A stretch of DNA of 64,000 nt from JANQEU01 sp965228045 (GTDB taxonomy: Bacteria > Bacteroidota > Bacteroidia > Cytophagales > Cyclobacteriaceae): NCBI GenBank assembly GCA_965228045.1, contig OZ245789.1:3410001-3474000 (forward strand). The letters are read 5' to 3'. Shown here in pieces: positions 9,150 to 18,671 of the stretch. Position numbers and translations under genes: made by a program. Within the stretch, counting starts at the first letter, position 1, and each line of letters begins with the position of its first letter. Below the pieces are notes generated by a model. The model had not been told where the DNA came from and did not search any database. It saw only the letters and a list, made by a program, of their open reading frames with translations.

Positions 9150-12100
9150 TTATCGATTGATTATGATGTAACCGGATCTTGGATCCATGTCACCCTCAGG
9201 AAAATTGATCACATAGAAGTAAGCCCCATCCGGTAACCCCGAGTCACCAAAGACGTTGTCCATATTACTCCGGCTGTCCCATGCGTTGTCCAGGTTGTCA
9301 TAGTTCACAGTCTCCCACACCATCTTTCCATATCGGTTGTAAATGGTCACCCGGTTACTTGGGAATTCTTCAATTCCCGGAATGATCCATTGATCATTGA
9401 TCCCGTCACCATTCGGACTGAATCCTTGCGGAATGTCATTGACCACTTCCTTACGGATGGTGGAAGATACAGGCGGCCCCTCGTTGCCCGCTGCGTCGGT
9501 TACCCGCACAGTCAACGTGATCAGACCAGCAGGGAAAGACGTCAAATTGACTCCTCTCACCACATGTCCCTCTCCATCTGTGTTACCTGTACCGGCAATT
9601 ACATCACCGGATGATGACACAAATTCATAGGTGAAGCTGGACCCCGGTTCCACGTCCGAAATATTGAAAGATATGTTCCGCTGGTTAAGGGTACTCACTG
9701 CATCGGCAAGGATTTCAACACCATACGAATCAGGTGGCGTTACATCAAGCTTCCAGGATAGTAAGGTAGCCTCGTTTCCATTTCCAGCCTGATCGAATGC
9801 AACGCCTTCCGGCACTTCAATGGACACGATTCCTTCTTGTCCTTGAACGGTAATCTGGTAATAAGCCTCGGATCCGGAAAAAGAGCTTAGTGAAGCATTT
9901 TCCAATATAAGATCCACCTCTTCGAGCCCTGTCACTGGTTCACTTACATCCACCACCAGGATGGACTCCACAATATTGGTAAGGTCCTCAACACTCTTGG
10001 ATAGCGAAATCTGAGGACGAGTGACGTCATGATAATAACCGACGACATTGGAAGAAGAATTACCGTTCCCGGCATTATCAGTTACTACTTCACCTGGAAG
10101 AGATATCGTAACAGATCCCTCACCGGATGCCGTTACATCAAAAGTCCAACTCATGTGATCATCGGTGATTAGGTTTGACACCAGACCATTTTTAACCTCT
10201 ATATCAGTCGGTTCTAGTTCATTCACCTTTTCATCAAATGATGCAGTTACTTTGAATGTCTGCACATTGGAAACTTCGGGCATATCGCTTGTCAATACTA
10301 CCGAAGGTGCTGTTGCATCTCCAATGACGATAAGGATGGCGACTGTATCGCTAATATTAACACCATCCGATACTGATACTTGAAGTGAGAACTCAGATTG
10401 GTCGTCAAAATCGATCGCAGCATTTTCGAGTACAGTCAACTCCCCGGAGGTTTTATCCAGTCGGAATGCACCCAGGTCATTTCCAGATACCAGATGCCAG
10501 TCCTGAAGGTTCGTGTCATCATCCTCATCCGTAGCTATGACATGTCCAATTGAGGTACCTGAGACGGCATCTTCGTCGATATGAAATTCCTGGCCACCCG
10601 AAATGACTGGAGTATGATCATCATCCAGAATGTAAAACATGGACGAATCCGATCCCGACTTGATTATTAGATCTTTGTGATCTACGGATGCTACAGTCAT
10701 ACTCAATGTCTCATTCACTTCATCGATAAGATCCTGAAGGAGCGTGACCTCTACATTCTGTTTTGTGGAAAAGGCAGGAAATGTCACAACTCTGGTTATG
10801 GCTTCATAGTCCGACTTTTCCGTAGCCGTCCCATCCAGCTCATAAGTAACATGTACAATCGTATCAAATGCATTGCTCAGATGAAGCTCAAAACTACCTG
10901 ACTCATCCCCTTCATTGACATCACCCTGAGTGGTAAGGGAAAGATAAGACTGGTCATCATCCTCTATCAGAATGGTGGCTATATCATCACCCCCTATCTC
11001 AATATTCGCAACGTTAATGCTCTTCAAAGCAATCGTGACGCTTTCATCCCTTTCTACCAGCTCATCGGAAATGACATCTATGACAACATCAAATGTCAGT
11101 TCATTTGCCGGAAATACGACTTCTTTCCCGGGATCTTCAAAATCAACTCCTTCATCTGCATTTCCAGTAACTTCAATACCTATGAGCACTGAAGTGTCAA
11201 TGGGATAGTCAGATGTCAGCCTCAGTATTCCCTGACTTCCGGATTCTTTAGCATCCGTGATTGCCTTGATACCAATTTTTGCCTCATCGTCATTTTCAAT
11301 TCTGACAATAGCCCTGGAAGAGATATCAACAGGCAATGAAGTTGACAAATTGGCCATCACGATTTTCAATATTTCGTCGGACTCTACTTTACCATCTGTT
11401 ATAGGTATTACCGTGAAGCTTTTCGTCTCATTTGTCGTTCCGGCGAAAACAAGATCATGAGAAACGACTTTTTTGTAATCGTCCTCAGAGGCCAGTGCGG
11501 TCGAATCCTGGGTACTCGCTTCAAGGGTAAACCCGCCCTGGACAGGATGGTCCAGGGTTGCAGTAATGGTGATGGCACCATCGTCTTCCGCTCCGGAAGC
11601 TGCTGCCAAGGTAACGGAGGCTTCATCATCATTCCCTATGGTGGCGACCGCCACATCTGAAATGTCTACTGACAGGGAAGTATTCCCCAGGTTCGCAAAA
11701 GCTATGTTGACCGTCTCATCAACCTCCAATTTACTGTCTTTGGTCACGTTCAATGTGAAAGTCTGACTTTCATTTTCCGTACCGGAAAATGTGAGTACAT
11801 GACCCTCGACAGCGGTGTAGTCACCATCGGAAATTTTAGCTGTCCCATCTTCGGTGTTTACTTCAACAGTAAAACCACCCTGAACGGCATGATCGAGTTT
11901 CGCCTCCATGAGCATGGATCCCTCATCTTCCAAACCGGAAACATCCGAAAGGGTAACTGATGCCTGATCATCATTTAGCAGTGTGATGGTGGCATCATCG
12001 GATACGTTTACATTCAGACTTGTGTGCTGAAGATTGCTCATTGTCACTACCAGCTGCTCATCTCCTTCCAGCTTCGTATCGGTAATTGGACTTAGGATAA

Positions 12101-15100
12101 ATGTCTGTACTTCATCCTCCGTCCCTTCAAATGCCAGTGTGTGTTCTGAAATTGATGTAAAATCTTCACCTGACTGAGCAGTACCATCGATGGTGGCAAC
12201 ATCTACCGTGAATCCTCCCTGAACAGCATGATCCAACATCGCTTTGACCGTGATGTCCCCGTCGTTTTCATTTTTACTGATGTCTGCTATGGTGACGGCG
12301 GCATTATCATCATTTTCGATGGTTACGATACCGGTATCCGTTGTGTCGATCTCTAGCAATGTACCCTCCAAAGCGCTTATGAATAATGAGAGACTCTCAT
12401 CCGATTCAAGAATTGCATCTGTTGTGGGGAGCAGATTGAAAGTATGGTTCTCTCCCTGGCTACCATTGAAATCCAAAACATGACGATCTATTTCCTGAAA
12501 ATCCTTACCTGCCTCAGCCGTGCCATTTACAGAGCTAACCGAAATAGAAAATCCCCCCTGTACGGCATTATCGAGTGTTGCTGTAACGGTAATGGTACCA
12601 TCATCCTCTTTGCCAGATGCATCACTGATACTGATAGCTGCCTCATCATCATTTTTGATGGTAAGTGATGCCTGATCATCAATGGCGACTGCCAATGTTG
12701 TGCTACCAAGATTGGCCATGGATAAGGATATCGTTTCATCTGCTTCCAGTTTAGAGTCAGAGGTTGGATGGATTAAAAAGGTCTGTTCTTCGCCTTCATT
12801 ACCGGTAAAGGTCAAAGTGTGATTGACGATAGAAGTATAATCATCATCAGAAACCTCCGCAGTCTGATCCTGAGTGCTGACATCCAAAGTAAAACCTCCC
12901 TGGACATCATGATCCAGTATGGCGCTAACAGTTATAGCCCCATCATCCTCCTTACCTGACACATCCGAAATTGTAACTGCGGCCTCGTCGTCATTTTTTA
13001 ACGTCACAGTGGCATTATCAGAGACATCTATATCAAGATCAGTATTTCCAAGATTACCCATCTCCACGCTCAGCTGCTCATCAGATTCTAATTTCGTGTC
13101 AGCAGTCGAGGTCAGCAAAAATGTCTGCGTCTCTCCTGCTTCCCCTGAGAACGTCAATGTGTGGTTAGCGATTTGTGTAAAGTCAGCGTCACCTGCTTCC
13201 GCCGTTCCGTCCACAGACTTCACATCCACCGTAAACCCACCTTGGACCGCATGGTCCAGGGTTGCGGTCAGTGTAATGTTTCCTTCATCCTCATTTCCGG
13301 AGACATCCTCAATGTTGACGGCAGCATGGTCATCATTGGTGATGGTCCCGATGCCTTCCCCATCCAGAATCATAACATCCGAGCCTGTTACATTACTCAG
13401 CTTTAGTTTGATTGTTTCATCACCCTCAAGGACATCGTCTTCCTCTATCAAAACATCGATGGTCTTGAATGACTCACCTTCTGAAAAGCTAATGGTTCCG
13501 TTTGCAGAGGTATAGTCCTTTCCTGCTTCGGCAGTACCGTCTACTGTGGTGAAATCGACAGTGATGGCACCGGGTGCCGGTTGCGTTAGGGAGACTTTGA
13601 AGCTTAAGGTTCCGGATTCGGACTTTGTTGGATCATCTACATTTATTCCTGTTATTTCCAGTTTCTCTACTTCATCTGAGACTTCCGGACCTATGTTCCC
13701 GGCTTCATCGGTTAGTGTTACACTTATTGTAATAGTACCAAGCTCCAGGCCCGATATGTCTATGCCGGATACCTGCTGACCGGCTCCGGTTACTGTGCCA
13801 GATCCGGTTACCGCTGTTCCTCCTCCATCACTGCTAAACGTATAATTGTAGGCAGTACCGGTCTCAGCTCCACTAAAGGTAAAACCTACGGAATGGTCAT
13901 TGTCAGTTGTAATCGGATCCTGATCCAATGTTACCTGGTAGCCTGTCGGAATACCTCCATCCACAAGTATATCTGAATTGGCGCCAAGTGAATGAGTGGT
14001 ACCGGGAGATGGCAGTGTTAATACAGCATCATTTCCTGCTACATCCCGGATTGTGCCTCCGCCGGTCACAAGGGCACCGGTATTTAAATAATCCAGATCC
14101 AAACTGTTGTCACCGTCTTGTATGGTGTACTGAAAAGTAAGCGCGGTCGTTCCTGAACCTTCTGAGTAAGTCGCCACTCTGTCAGCATCTCCGGTTTCCA
14201 ACTTGACTTCAGGTGTACCTCCTGATTCGTTCACCACCAACTCTTCGTCGGCTGTTACAATGATGGAGATTACATCACCTACTTTGTACGAGCCCTCTGA
14301 ATTGGAACTGCTGACATTCAATATGACGGGTGCAGTAACATCAGGACAGAGCTGAAGATCACTCTCTACAGGTTCTCCGGAATCCGTCCCATCCCTGGGT
14401 GTCACTTCAAAACTGATGTATTTACCTTCATCCGCTTCATCCAGTGTATAGGTCAGCGATGTGGCTTCATCTATTTCAGTTTTATTAGATCCCGATCCAT
14501 CATCCGATCGGTACCATTTATAAATAGACCCATCTTCGGAGTCACCGTCTTCATCTGAGAAGTCATAGGAGCCCGTAAGTACTTCACCAACCTCAAGGGA
14601 ACCGGAAAAACTGACATTCGCAGTATTTGGCGGTGTATTTGAAGGTCCTAAAGGCAGAAATAAGAAACTATCAAATGTGTCAAAAAAGCCCCATTCTCCG
14701 GAGGTGATTACAATTTTATCAACCGCATCAAATGCACTTCCCAAACTTATTGATCCGCTAAGTTCTCCGGAGTGGGACCCAGTGGAGGCACCATTTTTAT
14801 ATCCCTGGATGGCACCTACAGGACCGCTGCTAACGTGAAATGATATGAAATCCATTTCAGTACCATCGATCGTTTCGATGGTGATGGACTCCGTCATGAA
14901 GGACCAGGCTTCCGCGTGTAATCCTGCTGTTCCTGACTCTCCTCCACCTACATTTTCTGTGAAATAATAACCGTCATTATAGGTTATTCTGATGTTGTCT
15001 TCTGTGTAAACGCCGGAACCAAAGTTTGCGCCATTGCTGAAACCCTGGTCTTCAAAATCAATGATAACCGATCCGGGTATCGGAGTGGTGGCTTTTACCG

Positions 15101-15809
15101 TAAAGGACTCTTCCACGTGGTCGCCATCGGTATCAGTCGCCCTGATAGTAACGGTACTGATACCAGTTCCGGATTCATCAAAATTGATCGTGAGTTGATC
15201 GCTTCCATTGATGGAAGCAGTAAAAAATGAACCATCCACAGACTGTTTGGAGTAGGTCAGGCCAGCCGAGCCGTCCTGTTCATCATTGAAATAACTTCTT
15301 AAGTTGATTACTTTATCCTCAGCTCCTTCATCCACACTCACACCTGGTATGGTGCTGCTGGTCGGAGGAGATACACAATCACCTGACACCGACGGTAAAA
15401 AGCACCCGTAATCGGCTTTCCATTCATTGCATGGAAGCCGGCTGGTATTACTGTTGTTATAATGGGTCCGGTGAAAATTGCCCTGCCAGTCTTTTGAGTG
15501 CAATTCCCACTTGCTACCGGACCATAAGATCTTGCTTCCGGAGCCTTTTACATAATAAGGTTTACCATTGTAGGTACCAGATACTGAATAAGTGCCAGCT
15601 TGCTTGGTATTGATACAATTGTCATGTGAAAAACTCAACGTTACACTCCCCTGACCATAAGCGAAAACGCAAAAGAAATTGGACATCAGGAAGAACATTA
15701 ACCCGATAATATTTCGATTAAAAGGCAGGGTTGATGAACCAATGGTCCCTCTTACTCTGGTTAAGAGCCTTACCAACCCTGTAGGCAAGGAAGTGACTAG
15801 ATGTTTCAT
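9150..15809 (-). CDS. Giant Calx-beta/cadherin-like surface adhesin with T9SS type B sorting domain
   Basis: A 2219-residue cell-surface protein. The N-terminus carries a long polar leader, then a hydrophobic stretch ending in FAYGQ, so the signal peptide starts late or the true start is internal. Next come Ig/cadherin-like segments (about 130-700), nine Calx-beta-type units (about 716-1740, six of them closely alike), a cadherin-like domain (about 1740-1840), two Ig-like repeats (SVVLTSDMPEVSN, PQISLSKSVEDL) and a further Ig-like segment. The last about 90 residues are a gliding-motility/type B sorting domain (GFSPNGDGINDQWIIPGIE, VTIYNRYGKMVWE, DGAYFYVINF, GYIIINR). Acidic DDD/DxD motifs suggest calcium binding. 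It heads the unit with PorP/SprF and OmpA; its role is probably adhesion or gliding. Confidence 0.92.
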   Translation of the reverse strand: MKHLVTSLPTGLVRLLTRVRGTIGSSTLPFNRNIIGLMFFLMSNFFCVFAYGQGSVTLSFSHDNCINTKQAGTYSVSGTYNGKPYYVKGSGSKILWSGSKWELHSKDWQGNFHRTHYNNSNTSRLPCNEWKADYGCFLPSVSGDCVSPPTSSTIPGVSVDEGAEDKVINLRSYFNDEQDGSAGLTYSKQSVDGSFFTASINGSDQLTINFDESGTGISTVTIRATDTDGDHVEESFTVKATTPIPGSVIIDFEDQGFSNGANFGSGVYTEDNIRITYNDGYYFTENVGGGESGTAGLHAEAWSFMTESITIETIDGTEMDFISFHVSSGPVGAIQGYKNGASTGSHSGELSGSISLGSAFDAVDKIVITSGEWGFFDTFDSFLFLPLGPSNTPPNTANVSFSGSLEVGEVLTGSYDFSDEDGDSEDGSIYKWYRSDDGSGSNKTEIDEATSLTYTLDEADEGKYISFEVTPRDGTDSGEPVESDLQLCPDVTAPVILNVSSSNSEGSYKVGDVISIIVTADEELVVNESGGTPEVKLETGDADRVATYSEGSGTTALTFQYTIQDGDNSLDLDYLNTGALVTGGGTIRDVAGNDAVLTLPSPGTTHSLGANSDILVDGGIPTGYQVTLDQDPITTDNDHSVGFTFSGAETGTAYNYTFSSDGGGTAVTGSGTVTGAGQQVSGIDISGLELGTITISVTLTDEAGNIGPEVSDEVEKLEITGINVDDPTKSESGTLSFKVSLTQPAPGAITVDFTTVDGTAEAGKDYTSANGTISFSEGESFKTIDVLIEEDDVLEGDETIKLKLSNVTGSDVMILDGEGIGTITNDDHAAVNIEDVSGNEDEGNITLTATLDHAVQGGFTVDVKSVDGTAEAGDADFTQIANHTLTFSGEAGETQTFLLTSTADTKLESDEQLSVEMGNLGNTDLDIDVSDNATVTLKNDDEAAVTISDVSGKEDDGAITVSAILDHDVQGGFTLDVSTQDQTAEVSDDDYTSIVNHTLTFTGNEGEEQTFLIHPTSDSKLEADETISLSMANLGSTTLAVAIDDQASLTIKNDDEAAISISDASGKEDDGTITVTATLDNAVQGGFSISVSSVNGTAEAGKDFQEIDRHVLDFNGSQGENHTFNLLPTTDAILESDESLSLFISALEGTLLEIDTTDTGIVTIENDDNAAVTIADISKNENDGDITVKAMLDHAVQGGFTVDVATIDGTAQSGEDFTSISEHTLAFEGTEDEVQTFILSPITDTKLEGDEQLVVTMSNLQHTSLNVNVSDDATITLLNDDQASVTLSDVSGLEDEGSMLMEAKLDHAVQGGFTVEVNTEDGTAKISDGDYTAVEGHVLTFSGTENESQTFTLNVTKDSKLEVDETVNIAFANLGNTSLSVDISDVAVATIGNDDEASVTLAAASGAEDDGAITITATLDHPVQGGFTLEASTQDSTALASEDDYKKVVSHDLVFAGTTNETKSFTVIPITDGKVESDEILKIVMANLSTSLPVDISSRAIVRIENDDEAKIGIKAITDAKESGSQGILRLTSDYPIDTSVLIGIEVTGNADEGVDFEDPGKEVVFPANELTFDVVIDVISDELVERDESVTIALKSINVANIEIGGDDIATILIEDDDQSYLSLTTQGDVNEGDESGSFELHLSNAFDTIVHVTYELDGTATEKSDYEAITRVVTFPAFSTKQNVEVTLLQDLIDEVNETLSMTVASVDHKDLIIKSGSDSSMFYILDDDHTPVISGGQEFHIDEDAVSGTSIGHVIATDEDDDTNLQDWHLVSGNDLGAFRLDKTSGELTVLENAAIDFDDQSEFSLQVSVSDGVNISDTVAILIVIGDATAPSVVLTSDMPEVSNVQTFKVTASFDEKVNELEPTDIEVKNGLVSNLITDDHMSWTFDVTASGEGSVTISLPGEVVTDNAGNGNSSSNVVGYYHDVTRPQISLSKSVEDLTNIVESILVVDVSEPVTGLEEVDLILENASLSSFSGSEAYYQITVQGQEGIVSIEVPEGVAFDQAGNGNEATLLSWKLDVTPPDSYGVEILADAVSTLNQRNISFNISDVEPGSSFTYEFVSSSGDVIAGTGNTDGEGHVVRGVNLTSFPAGLITLTVRVTDAAGNEGPPVSSTIRKEVVNDIPQGFSPNGDGINDQWIIPGIEEFPSNRVTIYNRYGKMVWETVNYDNLDNAWDSRSNMDNVFGDSGLPDGAYFYVINFPEGDMDPRSGYIIINR
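11275..13330 (-). repeat. Six tandem about 340-bp Calx-beta units inside the adhesin gene
   Basis: Six consecutive units of about 113 codons share the core LDHAVQGGFT (variants LDHDVQGGFT, LDNAVQGGFS, LDHPVQGGFT), an EDDG start and an NDDEA end. The Gly-Gly core codons recur at about 340-bp intervals (near 11535, 11880, 12215, 12552, 12895 and 13232). Three flanking Calx-beta units, one before and two after, are more divergent. The DNA copies are similar but not identical. Confidence 0.85.
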
Positions 15810-15987
15810 GCGTACAGATTAGATTTTTAACTGTTACAAAAATCATCTGGCCCGGACCCTCATCCTTCGGCGAAATACTAAAATGAGAATTTAAGGTTTT
15901 TACTCAGTAACCTAAGGGTTTTACCTACGCATACCTTGCTCCCGTCATCCTGAATATTGTAAAAATTCTAAGGGAATCCCTATAAGT

Positions 15988-16012
15988 CTTTGCGTCTTTG
16001 CGTGAGAGAATT
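15988..16012. repeat. Tandem CTTTGCGT intergenic motif
   Basis: The gap between the adhesin and the CoA ligase gene (15810-16021) contains two adjacent copies of CTTTGCGT followed by GAGAGAATT. I recall similar strings recurring between genes in diverse bacterial genomes. In this window it occurs once, so its status as a dispersed repeat is an inference. No terminator or promoter is evident in the rest of the gap. Confidence 0.3.
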
Positions 16013-16021
16013 TCTTAATTC

Positions 16022-17848
16022 TTAATTAGTCTCCACTAAATTTTCCACCGCCTCCGCTGAATAAATCTTCTCCACCTGATCCTGTCGAAGTTCGAGTACT
16101 TTTCTCTGGTTCACGGAGCCTTTATCCGTCAGCTCCCCTGTATCATGCTGCAACTCAAAGTCCGCCAGTAAGATTCGCTTCACCAGGTTCGCACTGCCAG
16201 TACTTTTGGAGGCAATCTGGTCCAGTATACCCTGAAAAGCATCTTTCAACGCAGGATTTACTGCCAGTTCTGCCAGAGGCAGCTTTTTGTTGAGCCTTCG
16301 GCAGCAGAGCTCCACATCAGGAAAGACAATGGCACCAATAAATGGACGATCCAGTCCCGTGATGACAGCATCCGTGATAAGGCCTTCACTCATGGCGATA
16401 AGCTGGTTGCGTATCGCACCCACATGTACCCAGGTTCCCGTATCCAGCTTAAAGTCTTCCTTGATCCGGCCATCGAATACCAACCCTCTTTTTACATCCT
16501 CCGGATCCTCAAACTTCAGGGCATCACCCGTTCTGTAATAGCCTTCCTCGTCAAAAGCACCGGCTGTCAGTTCATCGTCCCGCCAGTAACCGGGAGTGAC
16601 ATTACCTCCTTTGAAGTGGGCTTCCATTTTCCCATTGTTAGGCTTCATCTTCAGCGCCATCCCCGGCACCGGTAAGCCCAACAGCCCGGAGTGACCGCCA
16701 AGTTTAGTGGAAAACAAGGCCGAAGGACTGGATTCCGTACAGCCAAGACCGGTTCCAATAAATACTTTTTTTCCCGTTGCCTTCACGGCCAGCTCCTCCA
16801 GTGCATTCCACGTATGCTGGGGCATCCCGGCGCCGGCATAAAAGAGCATCTGTAGACGGCTAAAAAACTTCTCTCTGAGCGCGCCATCATCTCTTAGATA
16901 ATTGATCAGCTCATTGAAGCCTTTGGGTACATTGAAATAGGTAGTTGGTGCTATTTCCTTCAAGTTCTCTACGGTCTTTCGGATACCCCCCGGAGTAGGG
17001 TTGCCATCATCGAGGTACATGGTACCTCCATTGTACAGGGTCAGGCCAAAGTTGTGGTTGCCACCAAAAGTATGGTTCCACGGCAGCCAGTCGATGATCA
17101 CAAAGTCATCTTTCATAAAAGGAAAGGTCTGCGTGATCTGTTGCCAGTTGGTAGTAATATTGCCATGGGTGTTGATCACACCTTTCGGCATGCCGGTGGA
17201 TCCTGAAGTAAAGAGTACCTTGGCTACAGTCCCACTTCCTACCTTTTCATGACTTTTAGCCACCTGGTCTGTAACCTTCGTAGTGAGCACACTACCAAAT
17301 GGCGTAGCGTCCTTCACCGGACGATTTACTGCCACCACGGGAATACCTCCTCCTACCGCCTTTAGCGCATTTTCATAGGTTTGCCCATCCTCCACAAAGA
17401 ACAACCCGGGTGTTAATTGTTCAATCACATGCCTGAGCTTGGTATAGTCTGTTGCTTTGAGCGAATACGCCGGTGCCACCGGTGTATAAGGCAGTCCTAC
17501 ATGAAGCGCTCCCAGGGCCATCAAGCCATGCGATACACTGTTTCCGGAAAGGATCACGAGGGGTTTTTCTGTCGTTACGTTACTTTCAAGTAAATACTGA
17601 CCAATGCTTTGCACCAGCGCCAGCACGCGGGCATAAGAGTATTCCGTCCAATTTCCATGGGCATCCTTTTCGGCCAGAAAGGTTTGATCGGGTCTGTTCC
17701 CGGCCCATTGAACCAGTCGCTCTGTGATCCGATCCGGATGGTCCTGTAGGGGAATGGTAGATTGGATGTGGATCGTTCCATCTTCACTGACCGTCTTCCT
17801 GACCTGCTGAGGTCCCAGTGCGATCTCCATAAATTCAGTGTCACCCAT
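16022..17848 (-). CDS. Feruloyl/p-coumaroyl-CoA synthetase (AMP-forming)
   Basis: A 608-residue acyl-adenylate ligase expected to activate hydroxycinnamates with ATP and CoA (the CouL/Fcs step). It has the P-loop-like motif LFTSGSTGMPKGV, the adenylate-binding GTGLGCTESSPS, the hinge region YYRTGDALKFEDPEDV and the signature FKLDTGTWVHVG, which is characteristic of the feruloyl-CoA synthase subgroup; AYSLKATDYTKLR near residue 120 also fits. No signal peptide, so it is cytosolic. It is the last gene of a three-gene leftward unit, 2 bp after the hydratase. The exact substrate (p-coumarate, caffeate or ferulate) cannot be read from sequence; the neighbouring pobA/pca genes favour p-coumarate. 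Confidence 0.85.
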   Translation of the reverse strand: MGDTEFMEIALGPQQVRKTVSEDGTIHIQSTIPLQDHPDRITERLVQWAGNRPDQTFLAEKDAHGNWTEYSYARVLALVQSIGQYLLESNVTTEKPLVILSGNSVSHGLMALGALHVGLPYTPVAPAYSLKATDYTKLRHVIEQLTPGLFFVEDGQTYENALKAVGGGIPVVAVNRPVKDATPFGSVLTTKVTDQVAKSHEKVGSGTVAKVLFTSGSTGMPKGVINTHGNITTNWQQITQTFPFMKDDFVIIDWLPWNHTFGGNHNFGLTLYNGGTMYLDDGNPTPGGIRKTVENLKEIAPTTYFNVPKGFNELINYLRDDGALREKFFSRLQMLFYAGAGMPQHTWNALEELAVKATGKKVFIGTGLGCTESSPSALFSTKLGGHSGLLGLPVPGMALKMKPNNGKMEAHFKGGNVTPGYWRDDELTAGAFDEEGYYRTGDALKFEDPEDVKRGLVFDGRIKEDFKLDTGTWVHVGAIRNQLIAMSEGLITDAVITGLDRPFIGAIVFPDVELCCRRLNKKLPLAELAVNPALKDAFQGILDQIASKSTGSANLVKRILLADFELQHDTGELTDKGSVNQRKVLELRQDQVEKIYSAEAVENLVETN

Positions 17849-17850
17849 GA

Positions 17851-18666
17851 TCAGTCGTCCTTGCTTACTTTTTTGGCTTTACCAGCCAGAAATAACCTTA
17901 ATCTTTCTTTGGCTTCGGGGGCACTTTGGGAAATGGACGAGATCAGGCTTTCCATCAGCAGACCTTGTTCACTTCCGGCTTCACCAATCCGCGGCAATAC
18001 ATGCTGCACTGCAAAATTCGTCATGTAGGCATTGCTACAGATATTTTCTGCAAGGGTCCTGGCCTTTTCCAGACCCTCGCCTTCGGCCACGAGGTATTGA
18101 GCAAACCCGACCTGATGCCCCTCTTCTGCCTGGTACACCCTGCCGGTAAGCATCATGTCTTGCATACGGGCTTCACCGATGAGTTTTGGCAGTCTTACGG
18201 AGCCACCACCTCCAACAAATATACCCCGCTGACCCTCTGGTAACCCGTAAAAAGAAGTGCTTTCCGAAACCCTGATATGGGTGCCGGCTGCAATCTCCAG
18301 GCCACCGCCAAGTACGGCACCATGCAGAACCGAAATCACTGGTACGCGTCCAAATTGGATTTTCTCCACCGATTTATGCCACATGCGAGAATGCTGGATT
18401 CCCTGTACGATGTCACGCTCCACGAGCGCCGACAGGTCCAAACCTGCACAGAAATGCTTTCCTACACCATAGAGTATCGCGCATCGGATGTTTTCTGGCA
18501 TGTTATCAAAAAGATTGCCCAGGGCCTTTATAGTATCATCATCGATCGCATTGCGCTTTGGTTCCCGGTTGATGCCAACATAAAGCACTGCACCCTCCTC
18601 TTTTAGCAGCAGTGAGTCCGGCAGGTTCAGTTGTGATTGTATTGTCATGATATCTCTATGCATCAA
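17851..18666 (-). CDS. Enoyl-CoA hydratase (crotonase) of hydroxycinnamoyl-CoA catabolism
   Basis: A 271-residue crotonase-fold enzyme; a start at the ATG six codons later is also possible. The oxyanion-hole segments HFCAGLDL and GAVLGGGLE and the active-site loop YGLPEGQRGIFVGGGGSVRL are present. It probably hydrates the double bond of p-coumaroyl/feruloyl-CoA, the role of CouH in Rhodococcus. It does not closely resemble the Pseudomonas hydratase/lyase that releases vanillin directly, and no vanillin dehydrogenase is nearby, so a beta-oxidative route is more likely. Gene spacing is 5 bp from the acyl-CoA dehydrogenase and 2 bp to the ligase. Confidence 0.8.
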   Translation of the reverse strand: MMHRDIMTIQSQLNLPDSLLLKEEGAVLYVGINREPKRNAIDDDTIKALGNLFDNMPENIRCAILYGVGKHFCAGLDLSALVERDIVQGIQHSRMWHKSVEKIQFGRVPVISVLHGAVLGGGLEIAAGTHIRVSESTSFYGLPEGQRGIFVGGGGSVRLPKLIGEARMQDMMLTGRVYQAEEGHQVGFAQYLVAEGEGLEKARTLAENICSNAYMTNFAVQHVLPRIGEAGSEQGLLMESLISSISQSAPEAKERLRLFLAGKAKKVSKDD

Positions 18667-18671
18667 AATGT

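Noticed and set aside
11275..13330. Regularly spaced similar sequences considered as a CRISPR or satellite array
   Set aside because: The 340-bp period is in frame and encodes Calx-beta domains; there are no short identical repeats with unique spacers.
12919..13515. A 198-codon rightward open frame opposite the adhesin repeats, one of many there
   Set aside because: It is the antisense shadow of the Calx-beta repeats, Ser/Val-rich with no start signal; open antisense frames are expected opposite Asp/Glu/Thr-rich repeats.
17851..18666. Feruloyl-CoA hydratase/lyase (vanillin-forming Ech) as the hydratase identity
   Set aside because: The active-site region differs from the Pseudomonas enzyme as I recall it, and no vanillin dehydrogenase is nearby, while an SDR and a CouO-like amidohydrolase are; hydration followed by oxidation is more consistent.
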